Assembly: GCF_000725545.1 (NCBI RefSeq)
Contig: NZ_JNZP01000001.1
Location: forward strand, 124,001 to 188,000
From: Streptomyces exfoliatus
Lineage (GTDB): Bacteria > Actinomycetota > Actinomycetes > Streptomycetales > Streptomycetaceae
Length of the DNA: 64,000 bases
Reading direction: 5' to 3'
Numbering within the stretch: position 1 is the first letter of the stretch; each line of letters opens with the position of its first letter. The notes under the pieces are model-generated. The model worked only from the letters and a program-made list of their open reading frames with translations. It did not search any database and was not told where the DNA came from. The position numbers and the translations under genes are program-made. Positions 33,232 to 41,954 of this stretch are shown piece after piece.

Positions 33232-34050
33232 GTGCCCCGTCTGTCTGAAGTAACCGCCGCGCTCGACGCCCTCTGGCCGCCCGAGCGGGCCGAGTCGTGG
33301 GACGCCGTCGGCACCGTCTGCGGCGACCCCGACGCCGAGGTCACCCGCGTGCTCTTCGCCGTCGACCCCGTCCAGGAGATCGCCGACGAGGCCGTCGCCC
33401 TCGGCGCCGACCTGATCGTCACCCACCACCCGCTCTACCTGCGCGGTACGACGACGGTCGCGGCCGGCCACTTCAAGGGCCGCGTCGTGCACGGACTCAT
33501 CAAGCACGACATCGCCCTCCACGTCGCGCACACCAACGCCGACACCGCCGACCCCGGCGTCTCCGACGCCCTCGCCGGCGCCCTCGACCTCCGCGTCACC
33601 GGCCCCCTCGTGCCCGAGAACAACCTCGGCCGGATCTGCGAGCTGGACCGCCCCGAGACCCTCGCCGAGTTCGCCGCCCGCGCCGCCGCGCGACTGCCCG
33701 CCACCGCGCAGGGCATCAGGGTCGCCGGAGACCCCGGCATGACCGTGCGCCGCGTCGCCGTCAGCGGCGGCTCCGGTGACAGCCTCTTCGACGCCGTGCG
33801 GGCCGCGGGCGTGGACGTCTTCCTCACCGCCGACCTGCGCCACCACCCCGTCTCCGAGGCCACCCAGCACTCTCCCCTCGGGCTCGTCGACGCGGCCCAC
33901 TGGGCCACCGAATGGCCCTGGTGCGAGCAGGCGGCCGCCCAGCTCGACGAGATTTCCGACCGTCACGGCTGGGACCTGCGCGTCCACGTCTCGAAGACGG
34001 TCACCGACCCCTGGTCCTTCCACCACACCTCCCCTGGAGCCCCCAACTGA
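33232..34050 (+). CDS. Nif3-like dinuclear metal-centre protein
   Basis: 272 aa, cytoplasmic, forms hexameric rings in relatives. The metal-binding motif LIVTHHPLYLRG lies near 61-72, ALHVAHTNAD near 92-101, and the terminal helix holds the second metal site in ...DAAHWATEW. Start GTG 33232. It is first in a conserved actinobacterial operon with a zinc-ribbon coiled-coil protein and the RNase H/phosphatase, as in the mycobacterial Rv2230c-Rv2228c segment. Exact role unknown (a possible GTP cyclohydrolase 1 type 2-like activity is reported for relatives). Confidence 0.92.
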   Translation: MPRLSEVTAALDALWPPERAESWDAVGTVCGDPDAEVTRVLFAVDPVQEIADEAVALGADLIVTHHPLYLRGTTTVAAGHFKGRVVHGLIKHDIALHVAHTNADTADPGVSDALAGALDLRVTGPLVPENNLGRICELDRPETLAEFAARAAARLPATAQGIRVAGDPGMTVRRVAVSGGSGDSLFDAVRAAGVDVFLTADLRHHPVSEATQHSPLGLVDAAHWATEWPWCEQAAAQLDEISDRHGWDLRVHVSKTVTDPWSFHHTSPGAPN

Positions 34051-34790
34051 ACGCCGCGCCCGCCGACCAGATCCGCCTTCTCGACGTCCAGGCCCTGGAC
34101 GTCCGCCTCCAGCAGCTCGCCCACAAGCGCGGCTCGCTGCCCGAGCACGCCGAGCTGGAGTCGCTCTCCAAGGACCTCACCCAGCTGCGCGACCTCCTCG
34201 TCGCCGCGCAGACCCAGGAGAGCGACTGCGGCCGCGAGCAGACCAAGGCCGAGCAGGACGTCGACCAGGTCCGCCAGCGCGCCACGCGCGACCAGCAGCG
34301 CCTCGACTCCGGCGCCGTCTCCTCCCCGAAGGACCTGGAGAACCTCCAGCGCGAGATCGTCTCGCTCGCCAAGCGCCAGGGCGACCTGGAGGAGATCGTC
34401 CTCGAGGTCATGGAGCGCCGCGAGGCCATCCAGGAGCGCCTGACCGAGCTGACCGAGCGGGTCTCCGCGGTCCAGGCCAAGACCGACGCCGCCACCGCCC
34501 GGCGCGACGCCGCCGAGGCGGAGCTCGACGCCGAGGAGGCCTCCGTGGCCAAGGAGCGCGAGCTGATCGCGGGCTCCGTCCCGGCCGACCTGCTCAAGCT
34601 GTACGAGAAGCTGCGCGAGCAGCAGGGCGGCGTCGGCGCGGCCCGGCTCTACCAGCGCAAGTGCGAGGGCTGCCACATCGAGCTCAACATCACCGAGCTG
34701 AACGACGTCCGTGCCGCCGCCCGTGACGCGGTCGTCCGCTGCGAGAACTGCCGCCGCATCCTCGTCCGCACCTCGGAGTCCGGTCTGTAA
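34047..34790 (+). CDS. Zinc-ribbon coiled-coil protein, predicted CTG start
   Basis: 247 aa. A long coiled coil (about 10-185, with LENLQREIVSLAKRQGDLEE) is followed by a C4 zinc ribbon with KCEGCHIELN and RCENCRRIL. It has been suggested to bind nucleic acid. There is no in-frame ATG or GTG at the expected N-terminus. The conserved sequence NAAPADQIRLLDVQALD begins right after a CTG at 34047, which overlaps the Nif3 stop as CTGA with CTGGAG 8 nt upstream. This supports a rare CTG start by translational coupling. Confidence 0.85.
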   Translation: MNAAPADQIRLLDVQALDVRLQQLAHKRGSLPEHAELESLSKDLTQLRDLLVAAQTQESDCGREQTKAEQDVDQVRQRATRDQQRLDSGAVSSPKDLENLQREIVSLAKRQGDLEEIVLEVMERREAIQERLTELTERVSAVQAKTDAATARRDAAEAELDAEEASVAKERELIAGSVPADLLKLYEKLREQQGGVGAARLYQRKCEGCHIELNITELNDVRAAARDAVVRCENCRRILVRTSESGL

Positions 34791-36241
34791 TGTCCGTCCC
34801 TCCGTCTTCGCGAGAGCTGATCGTCGAGGCCGACGGGGGCTCCCGGGGGAATCCCGGGCCCGCCGGCTACGGGGCGGTCGTCCTGGACCCCGCCACGGGC
34901 GAGACGCTCGCGGAGGCGGCCGAGTACATCGGCGTGGCGACGAACAACGTCGCCGAGTACAAGGGCCTGGTGGCAGGCCTGAAAGCGGCCCGGGCGCTGT
35001 TCCCCGACGCCACCGTCCACGTCCGCATGGACTCCAAGCTGGTCGTCGAGCAGATGTCCGGCCGCTGGAAGATCAAGCACCCGGACATGAAGCCGCTCGC
35101 CGCCGAGGCCGGCCGGGTCTTCCCGGCGGGCCGGGTCCGCTACGAGTGGATCCCGCGCGAGCGCAACAAGCACGCGGACCGGCTCGCGAACGAGGCGATG
35201 GACGCGGGCAAGCTGGGCCGCCGGTGGGAGCCGTCCGCCTCGACGGCCGGCCTCGACGCCATGGCCGCCCGCAACGCCGCGACTCCGGCGGGTCCGCCGG
35301 GTGACGCGACGGCGGGCGCGGCCCGCGCGAGGGCGGCGCTGGGGGCACGGCCGTCCGCCGGGACCCGCACGAGCGTGCCGGGGACCGGAACGGCCGCCTG
35401 GCCGAGCACGGCGTCCCGACCGTCCGCCCCCGGCGACCTGCCGGACGAGGGCCTGTTCACGGAAGAGGCCCTCGGGGCCCCGGGCGACTTCGAGGCCACG
35501 GGCGATTTCGAGGCCGAGGCGGGCACGGGGGGCGCGACGCCCGCCGTTCCCGTGCAAGCGGCGACCGCCACTGTCCCCGCCGCCCCCCGGCAGGGCTGGA
35601 CCGGGCCCGACATGGGCGCCCCCGCGACCTTCGTGCTGCTGCGGCACGGGGAGACCGCGCTCACGCCCGAGAAGCGTTTCTCGGGCAGCGGGGGCACCGA
35701 CCCCGAGCTCTCGGCGGCCGGGCTGCGGCAGGCCGAGGCCGTCGCGGAGGCGCTGGCCGCGCGCGGCACGATCCAGGAGATCGTCAGCTCGCCGCTCACC
35801 CGCTGCCGGCAGACCGCCGCCGCCGTCGCCGCCCGCCTCGGACTCGACGTACGCGTCGATCAGGGGCTGCGCGAGACCGACTTCGGCGCCTGGGAGGGGC
35901 TGAGCTTCGGCGAGGTGCGGGAGCGGTACCCGGAGGACCTCGACGCCTGGCTGGCCTCGCCGAAGGCGGCGCCGACGGGCGGGGGAGAGAGCTTCGCCAC
36001 CGTCGCCCGGCGCGTCGCCGCGACCCGGGACCGGCTGACCGCCGCCCACGCGGGCCGCACCGTCCTCCTCGTCACTCACGTCACGCCGATCAAGACCCTG
36101 GTCCGGCTCGCGCTCGGCGCCCCGCCGGAGTCCCTGTTCCGGATGGAGCTGTCGGCCGCGTCGATCTCGGCGGTGGCCTACTACGCCGACGGCAACGCGT
36201 CCGTACGACTCCTCAACGACACCTCGCACCTGAGGGCCTGA
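34790..36241 (+). CDS. Bifunctional RNase HI / histidine phosphatase (CobC-like)
   Basis: 483 aa. Residues about 8-145 are an RNase HI domain: EADGGSRGNPGPAGYG with Asp15, ATNNVAEYKGLVAGL, RMDSKLVVEQM and IPRERNKHADRLANEAM. Residues 147-280 are an Ala/Pro/Gly-rich linker. From 281 on is a phosphoglycerate-mutase-type phosphatase, with RHGE at 285-288 (phospho-His286), SPLTRCRQTA, ETDFGAWEGLSF and VTHVTPIK. Same architecture as M. tuberculosis Rv2228c, which degrades RNA in RNA-DNA hybrids and dephosphorylates alpha-ribazole phosphate in B12 synthesis. TAATG overlap with the zinc-ribbon gene. Confidence 0.93.
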   Translation: MSVPPSSRELIVEADGGSRGNPGPAGYGAVVLDPATGETLAEAAEYIGVATNNVAEYKGLVAGLKAARALFPDATVHVRMDSKLVVEQMSGRWKIKHPDMKPLAAEAGRVFPAGRVRYEWIPRERNKHADRLANEAMDAGKLGRRWEPSASTAGLDAMAARNAATPAGPPGDATAGAARARAALGARPSAGTRTSVPGTGTAAWPSTASRPSAPGDLPDEGLFTEEALGAPGDFEATGDFEAEAGTGGATPAVPVQAATATVPAAPRQGWTGPDMGAPATFVLLRHGETALTPEKRFSGSGGTDPELSAAGLRQAEAVAEALAARGTIQEIVSSPLTRCRQTAAAVAARLGLDVRVDQGLRETDFGAWEGLSFGEVRERYPEDLDAWLASPKAAPTGGGESFATVARRVAATRDRLTAAHAGRTVLLVTHVTPIKTLVRLALGAPPESLFRMELSAASISAVAYYADGNASVRLLNDTSHLRA

Positions 36242-36327
36242 GAAGCTGAAGGTCTTCGGCCGGGGGACCTTTCACCCCGGCGGTCGTATGATCGCGCGAC
36301 GTCGTCCGGAGAGCTGGGGGTGCGGCC

Positions 36328-37197
36328 GTGGAGACGGTGCTGTCGGGGAGAGGCACGCGCGCCAGGTTCGACGGCACACGCCTGAGGATCGTCCGGGACG
36401 GCACGACATGGACGGTGCCCGTCCAGGCGATCGCCTCCGTGGAGGAGTCGGCGGGCGGGGCGGTACGGGTCGTCCTCGCCGGGGATCCCTCCCGCGCCCG
36501 GCACGGACTCGGCGGCTCCGTCGCCCTGTCGGGACCGAACGCGCGCGCGGCCGGAGCCTTCGCGGGCCATGTCCGTACGGCGCTGGGGCGCGTCACCCCC
36601 GCCGCCGACGGGCACGCCCTGGTCACCGTCGTACGCCCGGAACCCGCCGGCGCGGGCGGCGGACTCGGGGGGACGGCGCGGCGCGCGGTCCGCGTCGGCG
36701 CGGCGCTCGCCGGCTACGCGACGCTCCTCGCGGTGATCGGTGTGACCGGCCCGCGCAGCACTGTGACAGCCGCCGTGTCCCTCTCCTTCGGCGGGCTGCT
36801 CGGCATCCTCGGCGGTGTCCCGCTCTGGCGGGTCGGCCGCCGTTTCCACGCCATGGCTGTCCTGCGGCGGCGAGGTATCGGCGTCGTCGCCCGGATCGAC
36901 GGCCGCGTCAAGATCTGGTCGAAGGGAGCCTCGCTCTGGGAGTTCCCGTGCCTCTCGTACACGACCGTCGACGGCGAGAAGTACGCGCGGGTGCCGTCAC
37001 GGGTCTCGATGTGGGCCTGGGGTGAAGTGCGTCCCACGGTGGAGATCCTCTACGACCCCGAGTTCCCGCGCCGCGCCGGTGTGCCCCCGACCGTCGGTTT
37101 CGCGCTGCGCAGCGTCGTCCTCGGCCTGCTCGGCCTGGTCCCCATGTTCCTCTTCGTCCTCGCGGTGCTCGCCAACACCCCGCTCCTGGACCTCTAG
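36328..37197 (+). CDS. Membrane protein of unknown function
   Basis: 289 aa, start GTG 36328. The N-terminal 90 residues form a small beta-rich domain with RGTRARFDGTRLRIVRDGTTW. Two transmembrane helices (about 125-165) are followed by a soluble region with KIWSKGASLWEFPCLSYTTVDGEKYARVP, then two more helices at the C-terminus (about 255-285). The middle domain resembles DUF3592-like membrane-associated beta domains. Not recognised further. Its stop is adjacent to the convergent KDPG aldolase stop. Confidence 0.7.
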   Translation: METVLSGRGTRARFDGTRLRIVRDGTTWTVPVQAIASVEESAGGAVRVVLAGDPSRARHGLGGSVALSGPNARAAGAFAGHVRTALGRVTPAADGHALVTVVRPEPAGAGGGLGGTARRAVRVGAALAGYATLLAVIGVTGPRSTVTAAVSLSFGGLLGILGGVPLWRVGRRFHAMAVLRRRGIGVVARIDGRVKIWSKGASLWEFPCLSYTTVDGEKYARVPSRVSMWAWGEVRPTVEILYDPEFPRRAGVPPTVGFALRSVVLGLLGLVPMFLFVLAVLANTPLLDL

Positions 37198-37848
37198 TCA
37201 GCGCAGCGCCGCCGCCTCGCGCGCCAGGGCCTCGACCCGTGCCCAGTCGCGGGCCGCGAGGGCGTCGGGCGGCAGCATCCACGTACCGCCGACGCAGCCG
37301 ACGTTCGGAAGGGACAGATAGGCCGGGGCGGAGGCGAGGGAGACGCCGCCGGTCGGGCAGAAACGGGCCCGGGGGAGCGGCCCCGCGAGGGACTTCAGGT
37401 ACGGGACGCCGCCCGCCGCCTCGGCCGGGAAGAACTTCATGGTGTCCACCCCCCGTTCGAGCAGCGCCACGACCTCCGAGGCCGTCGACACCCCCGGCAG
37501 GAACGGCACGCCCGAGTCCCGCATCGCGCCGAGCAGCCGCTCGGTCCACCCCGGGCTGACCAGGAACCGGGCACCGGCGCCGACCGCTTCCGCGACCCCG
37601 GCCGCCGACACGACCGTCCCCGCGCCGACGACCGCGTCCGGCACCTCGGCCGCGACCGCCCGGAGGGCGTCGAGCGCGGCCGAAGTGCGCAGGGTGATCT
37701 CGATGAGCGGCAGACCGCCCGCCACCAGTGCCCGCGCCAGGGGTACGGCGTCGGCGGCGTCCTCGATCACGACGACCGGGACGACGGGGACGGGAGCGGC
37801 TGCCGGGGCGAGGCCGGCAAGCTCGGCAAGGTCGAACACGCTCGTCAT
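37198..37848 (-). CDS. eda: 2-dehydro-3-deoxyphosphogluconate / 4-hydroxy-2-oxoglutarate aldolase
   Basis: 216 aa class I aldolase, TIM barrel. The base Glu lies in LPLIEITLRT (about 49-58). VGAGTVVSAAG near 74-84, FLVSPGWTE near 94-102 and the Schiff-base lysine in TMKFFPAEAAGG near 134-145 are all present. Splits KDPG to pyruvate and glyceraldehyde 3-phosphate in Entner-Doudoroff or uronate breakdown. It stands alone, with no KDG kinase beside it. A perfect inverted repeat lies upstream (37877-37896). Confidence 0.93.
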   Translation of the reverse strand: MTSVFDLAELAGLAPAAAPVPVVPVVVIEDAADAVPLARALVAGGLPLIEITLRTSAALDALRAVAAEVPDAVVGAGTVVSAAGVAEAVGAGARFLVSPGWTERLLGAMRDSGVPFLPGVSTASEVVALLERGVDTMKFFPAEAAGGVPYLKSLAGPLPRARFCPTGGVSLASAPAYLSLPNVGCVGGTWMLPPDALAARDWARVEALAREAAALR

Positions 37849-37876
37849 GGCCTCATCCTGGCCACAGTGAGCGAAC

Positions 37877-37896
37877 TGCGCAACGAGCGTTGCGCA
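37877..37896. promoter_or_regulatory. Candidate operator before the KDPG aldolase gene
   Basis: TGCGCAAC-GAGC-GTTGCGCA is a perfect 8-bp inverted repeat; a further GCGCAACG half site follows at 37899-37906. It lies about 30 bp from the aldolase start. The layout resembles IclR/KdgR-type operators. The regulator is not in the window. Confidence 0.55.
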
Positions 37897-37911
37897 GGGC
37901 GCAACGGCACT

Positions 37912-38679
37912 CTAGTGGATCTCGTCCACCAGGACGTCCAGCGACCCCGCCTTCCCCGTCTCCTCCACCACGTATCCCAGGTCCCGCAGCGCCTCCACCA
38001 GCTCCCCGGTCGACCGAGGCCCCGCGCCCGCCTCCAGGAGGCTCCGCACGATCCGCCCCTTCGTCGCCTTGTTGAAGTGGCTGACCACCTTCCCGGTCGG
38101 CGCGTGCAGCACCCGCACCGTCGCCGTCCGCGCCGCCACCTCACCCTTCGGCTTCCACGCCGACGCGTACGCCGACGAGCGCAGGTCCAGGACCAGACCG
38201 TCCCCGGCCACCTCGGGAAGAACGGACGCCATCGCACCCCGCCAGTGCGCGCCGAGCGCGCCGAGCCCCGGCAGCTTCACCCCCATCGAGCAGCGGTACG
38301 ACGGAATCCGGTCCGTCACCCGCACCGCGCCCCACAGCCCCGAGAACACGAGCAGCGACCGCCCCGCCCGCTTCCTGGCCGCCGCGTCCAGGGTCGCCAG
38401 ACCCAGCGCGTCGTACAGCACGCCCGTGTAGACCTCGCCGGCCGGACGCGCGCCCGCCGTCCGCAGCTCCACGTTCTTCGCGACCTCGCCGCGCAGGCCC
38501 TCGCTCAGGCCAAGGACCTCGCGCGCCTTCTCCTCGTCGGCCGCGCACAGCTCGACCAGCTCGTCCAGGACCGCCGCCCGTGCCTCCGCGAGCCCCGGCA
38601 GGGACAGCGATTCCGGCTTGAGCGGCGCCCCGCGCCCCGAGGAGGCCTTGCCTTCGGAGGGCGGCAACAGCACGAGCAC
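37912..38679 (-). CDS. yaaA: Peroxide-stress protein YaaA (DUF328)
   Basis: 255 aa. The family N-terminus LVLLPPSEGKASSGRGAPL, the segment GVLYDALGL, LLVFSGLWGAVRVTDRIPSYRCSMGVKLPG and the C-terminal VVSHFNKATKGRIVRSLLE identify it. The E. coli protein limits free iron and binds DNA during peroxide stress. Cytoplasmic. Start GTG 38679. Shares no operon with the aldolase (62-nt gap containing an operator). Confidence 0.93.
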   Translation of the reverse strand: MLVLLPPSEGKASSGRGAPLKPESLSLPGLAEARAAVLDELVELCAADEEKAREVLGLSEGLRGEVAKNVELRTAGARPAGEVYTGVLYDALGLATLDAAARKRAGRSLLVFSGLWGAVRVTDRIPSYRCSMGVKLPGLGALGAHWRGAMASVLPEVAGDGLVLDLRSSAYASAWKPKGEVAARTATVRVLHAPTGKVVSHFNKATKGRIVRSLLEAGAGPRSTGELVEALRDLGYVVEETGKAGSLDVLVDEIH

Positions 38680-38809
38680 GGCGGTTCTCCTTCATACGTA
38701 CGGGATCGGGGGTGCGGCCCCGCCCCTCAAGACTACAAAGCGCGAGCCCCCGCCCTTGCCGTACGGCCTTCGGGGTGCCGTCCCCGGCACCCCGCCATAC
38801 GCTCGGTCC

Positions 38810-40252
38810 ATGCCCCGCCGCCCCCTTCACGTGACCGGCGCAGCCGAGACGCCGCTGCGGGCCGCCCTGCGCGCGCTCCGTACCGAGCTCGCGATCCCCG
38901 ACGACTTCCCGAGCGCCGTCCTCGCCGAGGCCGAGGCCGCCGCGAAGACCCCCCGGCTCCCCGCCCACGACGCCACCGACCTGCCGTTCTTCACCGTCGA
39001 CCCGCCCGCCTCCACCGACCTCGACCAGGCCATGCACCTGGCCCGGCGGGCCGACGGCGGCTACCGCGTCCACTACGCCATCGCCGACGTCGCCGCCTTC
39101 GTCACCCCCGGCGGCGCGCTCGACGCCGAGGCCCACCGGCGCGTCCTCACCCTCTACTTCCCCGACGGCCGGATCCCGCTCCACCCGGCCGTCCTCTCCG
39201 AAGGGGCCGCCAGCCTCCTCCCCGGCGACCCCCGCCCCGCCCTGCTGTGGCGGATCGACCTCGACGCCGAGGGCCGCCGCGTCGCCACCGACGTCCGCCG
39301 CGCGATGGTCCGCAGCCGCGCCAAACTCGACTACGAGGAGGTGCAGCGGCAGATCGACACGGGGACGGCGGAGGAGCCCGTCGCCCTCCTCCGGGACATC
39401 GGCCGGCTCCGCGAGACCCTCGAAGCCGAACGCGGCGGGATCTCCCTCAACGTCCCCGAACAGGAGATCGTCGCGCACGGCCGGAGCTACTCCCTCGCCT
39501 ACCGGGCCCCGCTCCCCGCCGACGGCTGGAACGCCCAGATCTCCCTGCTCACCGGCATGGCCGCCGCCGACCTCATGACCGCCGCCGGCACCGGCATCCT
39601 GCGCACCCTCCCCACCGCCCCCGACGGCGCCGTCGCCCGCCTGCGCCGCTCCGCACGGGCCCTCGGCGTCGACTGGCCGCACCACGTCTCGTACGCGGAC
39701 GTCGTCCGCGCCACCGACCCCACGAACCCGCGCCACGCGGCCTTCCTCCAGGAGTGCACCACCCTGCTGCGCGGTGCCGGGTACACCGTCTTCACCGACG
39801 GCCTCGTCCCCACGCCGGCCGTGCACGCCGCCGTCGCGGACGAGTACACCCACTGCACCGCGCCGCTGCGGCGGCTCGTCGACCGGTACGCGGGCGAACT
39901 GTGCGTGGCGGCGGTGGCGGGCGACGAACCGCCCGAGTGGGTACGGGCCGCCCTGCCGACGCTCCCCGACGAGATGGCCATGGGCACCCGCCGCGCCAAC
40001 ACCGTCGAGCGCGAGAGCGTCGACATCGTCGAGGCGGCCCTGCTCGGCGAACGGGTCGGCGAGGTCTTCGACGCGTACGTCATCGACGTGAAGGAACGCG
40101 ATCCGGCCGTCGGCACCGTCCACCTGGACGACCCGGCGGTCGTCGCCCGCGTCGCGGGCGGGGACCGCCCGCTGCCGCTGGGGGAGTGGCTCCGGGTCAG
40201 ACTGACGGCGGCGGACCCGGGGACGGCGAAGGTACTGTTCGCGCCCGCGTGA
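38810..40252 (+). CDS. RNB-domain (RNase II/R-like) ribonuclease
   Basis: 480 aa, shorter than RNase R (no N-terminal cold-shock or C-terminal S1 domain seen). The catalytic metal site is FTVDPPASTDLDQAMHLAR (about 61-79). The product-exit motif is YTHCTAPLRRLVDRYAGEL (about 345-363), and MGTRRANTVERESV follows. Processive 3'-5' exonuclease. The start ATG 38810 lies downstream of a longer open frame that overlaps the YaaA promoter. The last 56 bp overlap the convergent membrane-protein gene. Confidence 0.92.
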   Translation: MPRRPLHVTGAAETPLRAALRALRTELAIPDDFPSAVLAEAEAAAKTPRLPAHDATDLPFFTVDPPASTDLDQAMHLARRADGGYRVHYAIADVAAFVTPGGALDAEAHRRVLTLYFPDGRIPLHPAVLSEGAASLLPGDPRPALLWRIDLDAEGRRVATDVRRAMVRSRAKLDYEEVQRQIDTGTAEEPVALLRDIGRLRETLEAERGGISLNVPEQEIVAHGRSYSLAYRAPLPADGWNAQISLLTGMAAADLMTAAGTGILRTLPTAPDGAVARLRRSARALGVDWPHHVSYADVVRATDPTNPRHAAFLQECTTLLRGAGYTVFTDGLVPTPAVHAAVADEYTHCTAPLRRLVDRYAGELCVAAVAGDEPPEWVRAALPTLPDEMAMGTRRANTVERESVDIVEAALLGERVGEVFDAYVIDVKERDPAVGTVHLDDPAVVARVAGGDRPLPLGEWLRVRLTAADPGTAKVLFAPA

Positions 40253-41156
40253 CGTCCGGCATGACGTCCGGCGTGACGTCCGGCGTGACGTCCTCCGCGA
40301 GGGCCCGCGTGAGCTGCTTGTACAGGGCGCGCGAATCGTCGGCGTGGACCCGGATCAGCCGTACGGGGCGGGGCGTCCCGCTCAGGAACCGCGGCACGTC
40401 GACCGGCTCGGCAAGCTCGATCGTGACGGAGGTCTGGGAGCCGACCGCGAGGTTCAGCTCGCCCTCGGCCTTCTCGTGGGTGAACAGCAGCTCCTGGCGG
40501 ACCGCCGCGATCCGGCCGAGCGGCACGCGCACGTCGACGTGCGCGGCCTGCCGCAGCCGCAGGACGTCCCCGGTCAGGGTGTGCGGACGGCTCGCGGAAG
40601 CGGCGTGCAGCCCGAGGACGAAGAGCACGGTGTAGACGTCCAGGACGAGGACGACCGCGTGGACCAGGGGCCAGTCGGCGAGCAGGTACGACATGCCGAC
40701 CGTCTCGACCAGACACACGAACGCGAAGCCGTACATCAGCGCCGCCTGGTCCCGCGCGTGCGGGAACACCCCGTCGGCGCCCTCCACCCCGTGCGGCCGC
40801 CGCGCCACCCAGCGCACCAGGCTCACCATGATCAGCAGCTCGTGCCCCATGATCCGCAGCACGGGCCCGGGCACCAGCTCGGCCAGGGCCTCCCGCCGCG
40901 AGAGCCCGCGCCGCCGCAGCCGCGCCCAGACGAGACCCCCGGCGGCGAGCAGCCCCAGGACGAGCAGCTCCCCGACGAGGAGCACGCCCCCGGGCATCCG
41001 TACCCCGGCGAGAAGACAGACGAAGAGCACGGCCTCGGCGGGCAGCGCGGCGTACGCGACACCGCGCAGCAGCCGCAGCCCCCGTCCGCGCGGCGGCCCG
41101 CCCGCCGCACCGGCCACCGGCGCCGGGCCCTGCCGTGATGTTCCGGTTCCGGTCAT
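40197..41156 (-). CDS. Multi-pass membrane protein with PH-like C-terminal domain
   Basis: 319 aa. Four to five transmembrane segments lie between about 30 and 190, with a cytoplasmic loop rich in Arg (RLRRRGLSRREALAELVPG). The C-terminal part (about 200-290) is a PH-like beta domain (VRVPLGRIAAVRQELLFTHEK, SVTIELAEPVDVPRFLSG). The tail has the repeat DVTP four times, from a 12-bp DNA repeat. The ATG overlaps the MerR stop (ATGA), making a regulator-target operon. Function unknown, probably regulated by the MerR protein. Confidence 0.75.
   Translation of the reverse strand: MTGTGTSRQGPAPVAGAAGGPPRGRGLRLLRGVAYAALPAEAVLFVCLLAGVRMPGGVLLVGELLVLGLLAAGGLVWARLRRRGLSRREALAELVPGPVLRIMGHELLIMVSLVRWVARRPHGVEGADGVFPHARDQAALMYGFAFVCLVETVGMSYLLADWPLVHAVVLVLDVYTVLFVLGLHAASASRPHTLTGDVLRLRQAAHVDVRVPLGRIAAVRQELLFTHEKAEGELNLAVGSQTSVTIELAEPVDVPRFLSGTPRPVRLIRVHADDSRALYKQLTRALAEDVTPDVTPDVMPDVTRARTVPSPSPGPPPSV
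40249..40296. repeat. 12-bp tandem repeat in the tail of two convergent genes
   Basis: Four units of RTGACGTCCGGC (last unit diverged). The first contains the TGA stop of the RNB gene and overlaps its end; on the other strand the array encodes DVTP repeats of the membrane protein. Confidence 0.9.
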
Positions 41157-41917
41157 GCCCCCGCCTCCGACGAGTCGTCGTTCCGACGTGTCAGGACCAG
41201 CTCGATCGCCCGCCGTACCGCCGCCGACTGGGCGGGGGCCAGGTCGGCGAAGAAGGCGTCGGCGATGCCGCCGGAGCCCTCGGGAGGCAGCTCCACGGCC
41301 AGCCCGTCCGGCAGGACGGCGGCCAGGGCGCGGGCGGCCCCGTCCACCCGAGGGTCGTCCGGCTCCGCGTCGGCGAGGGCGTCGAGGAGCCCGTACACCT
41401 CCCGGGCGCTGCCGGCCGCCCCGTGCATGAGGCTCATCAGCTCGGCCCGCTCGGTCTCGGGGACGACGGTGTCGAGCAGGGCCAGGATCTCCCGGTCCTT
41501 CGCCGCCATCGGGGACTCCGGCAGCTCGCCCAGGCCCGCGAGCAGCGCCGTGAGTTCAGGGGACACGGGCCCGTCGGCGGGCAGGCGCCCGGCCCGCGCC
41601 TCGGTGAGGAGCGGGGCGAGTCGTTCCCTGCGCTCCCGGACCACCGCCTCCTGCCGGGCCAGGTCCTCGTCCAGCTCCTCCAGGACCTCCACGAGCCCCC
41701 GCCCCTCGTCGTCCGCGAGCACACCGCGTACCTCGTCGAGCCCCAGCCCCAACTCGGTCAGCCGCCGGATCCGGGCGAGCAGCACGGCGTCCCGGACCCC
41801 GTACTCGCGGTACCCGTTGGCCCGCCGCGCGGGCTCGGGCAGCAGCCCCGCCTGGTGGTAGTGCCGCACGGCCCGGGGAGTGACCCCGACCAGGGCGGCG
41901 ATCTCGCCGATACGCAT
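41153..41917 (-). CDS. MerR-family transcriptional regulator
   Basis: 254 aa. The winged HTH (RIGEIAALVGVTPRAVRHYHQ, then LPEPARRANGYREYGV) is followed by a coiled-coil linker and a C-terminal effector domain, like the TipA-related MerR proteins, about 150 aa long. It is first of two genes, coupled to the membrane protein. Its own promoter has the stretched spacer typical of MerR targets, so it probably controls its own operon. No metal-binding Cys residues are seen, so the inducer is likely organic. Confidence 0.92.
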   Translation of the reverse strand: MRIGEIAALVGVTPRAVRHYHQAGLLPEPARRANGYREYGVRDAVLLARIRRLTELGLGLDEVRGVLADDEGRGLVEVLEELDEDLARQEAVVRERRERLAPLLTEARAGRLPADGPVSPELTALLAGLGELPESPMAAKDREILALLDTVVPETERAELMSLMHGAAGSAREVYGLLDALADAEPDDPRVDGAARALAAVLPDGLAVELPPEGSGGIADAFFADLAPAQSAAVRRAIELVLTRRNDDSSEAGA

Positions 41918-41923
41918 GCGCCC

Positions 41924-41954
41924 AGTAGAAACCCTGACGCTGCGGCAAGGTCAA
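41924..41954 (-). promoter_or_regulatory. MerR-type promoter with 19-bp spacer
   Basis: On the minus strand TTGACC (41949-41954) and TCTACT (41924-41929) are 19 bp apart, with an imperfect dyad ACCTTG...CAGGGT between them. The -10 ends 6 nt before the ATG, so the message is probably leaderless. This is the architecture MerR proteins activate by twisting. Confidence 0.7.

Noticed and set aside
37867..40635. 922-codon open frame over YaaA and the RNB nuclease
   Set aside because: Arg/Pro-rich shadow frame; both real genes have complete family signatures in other frames.
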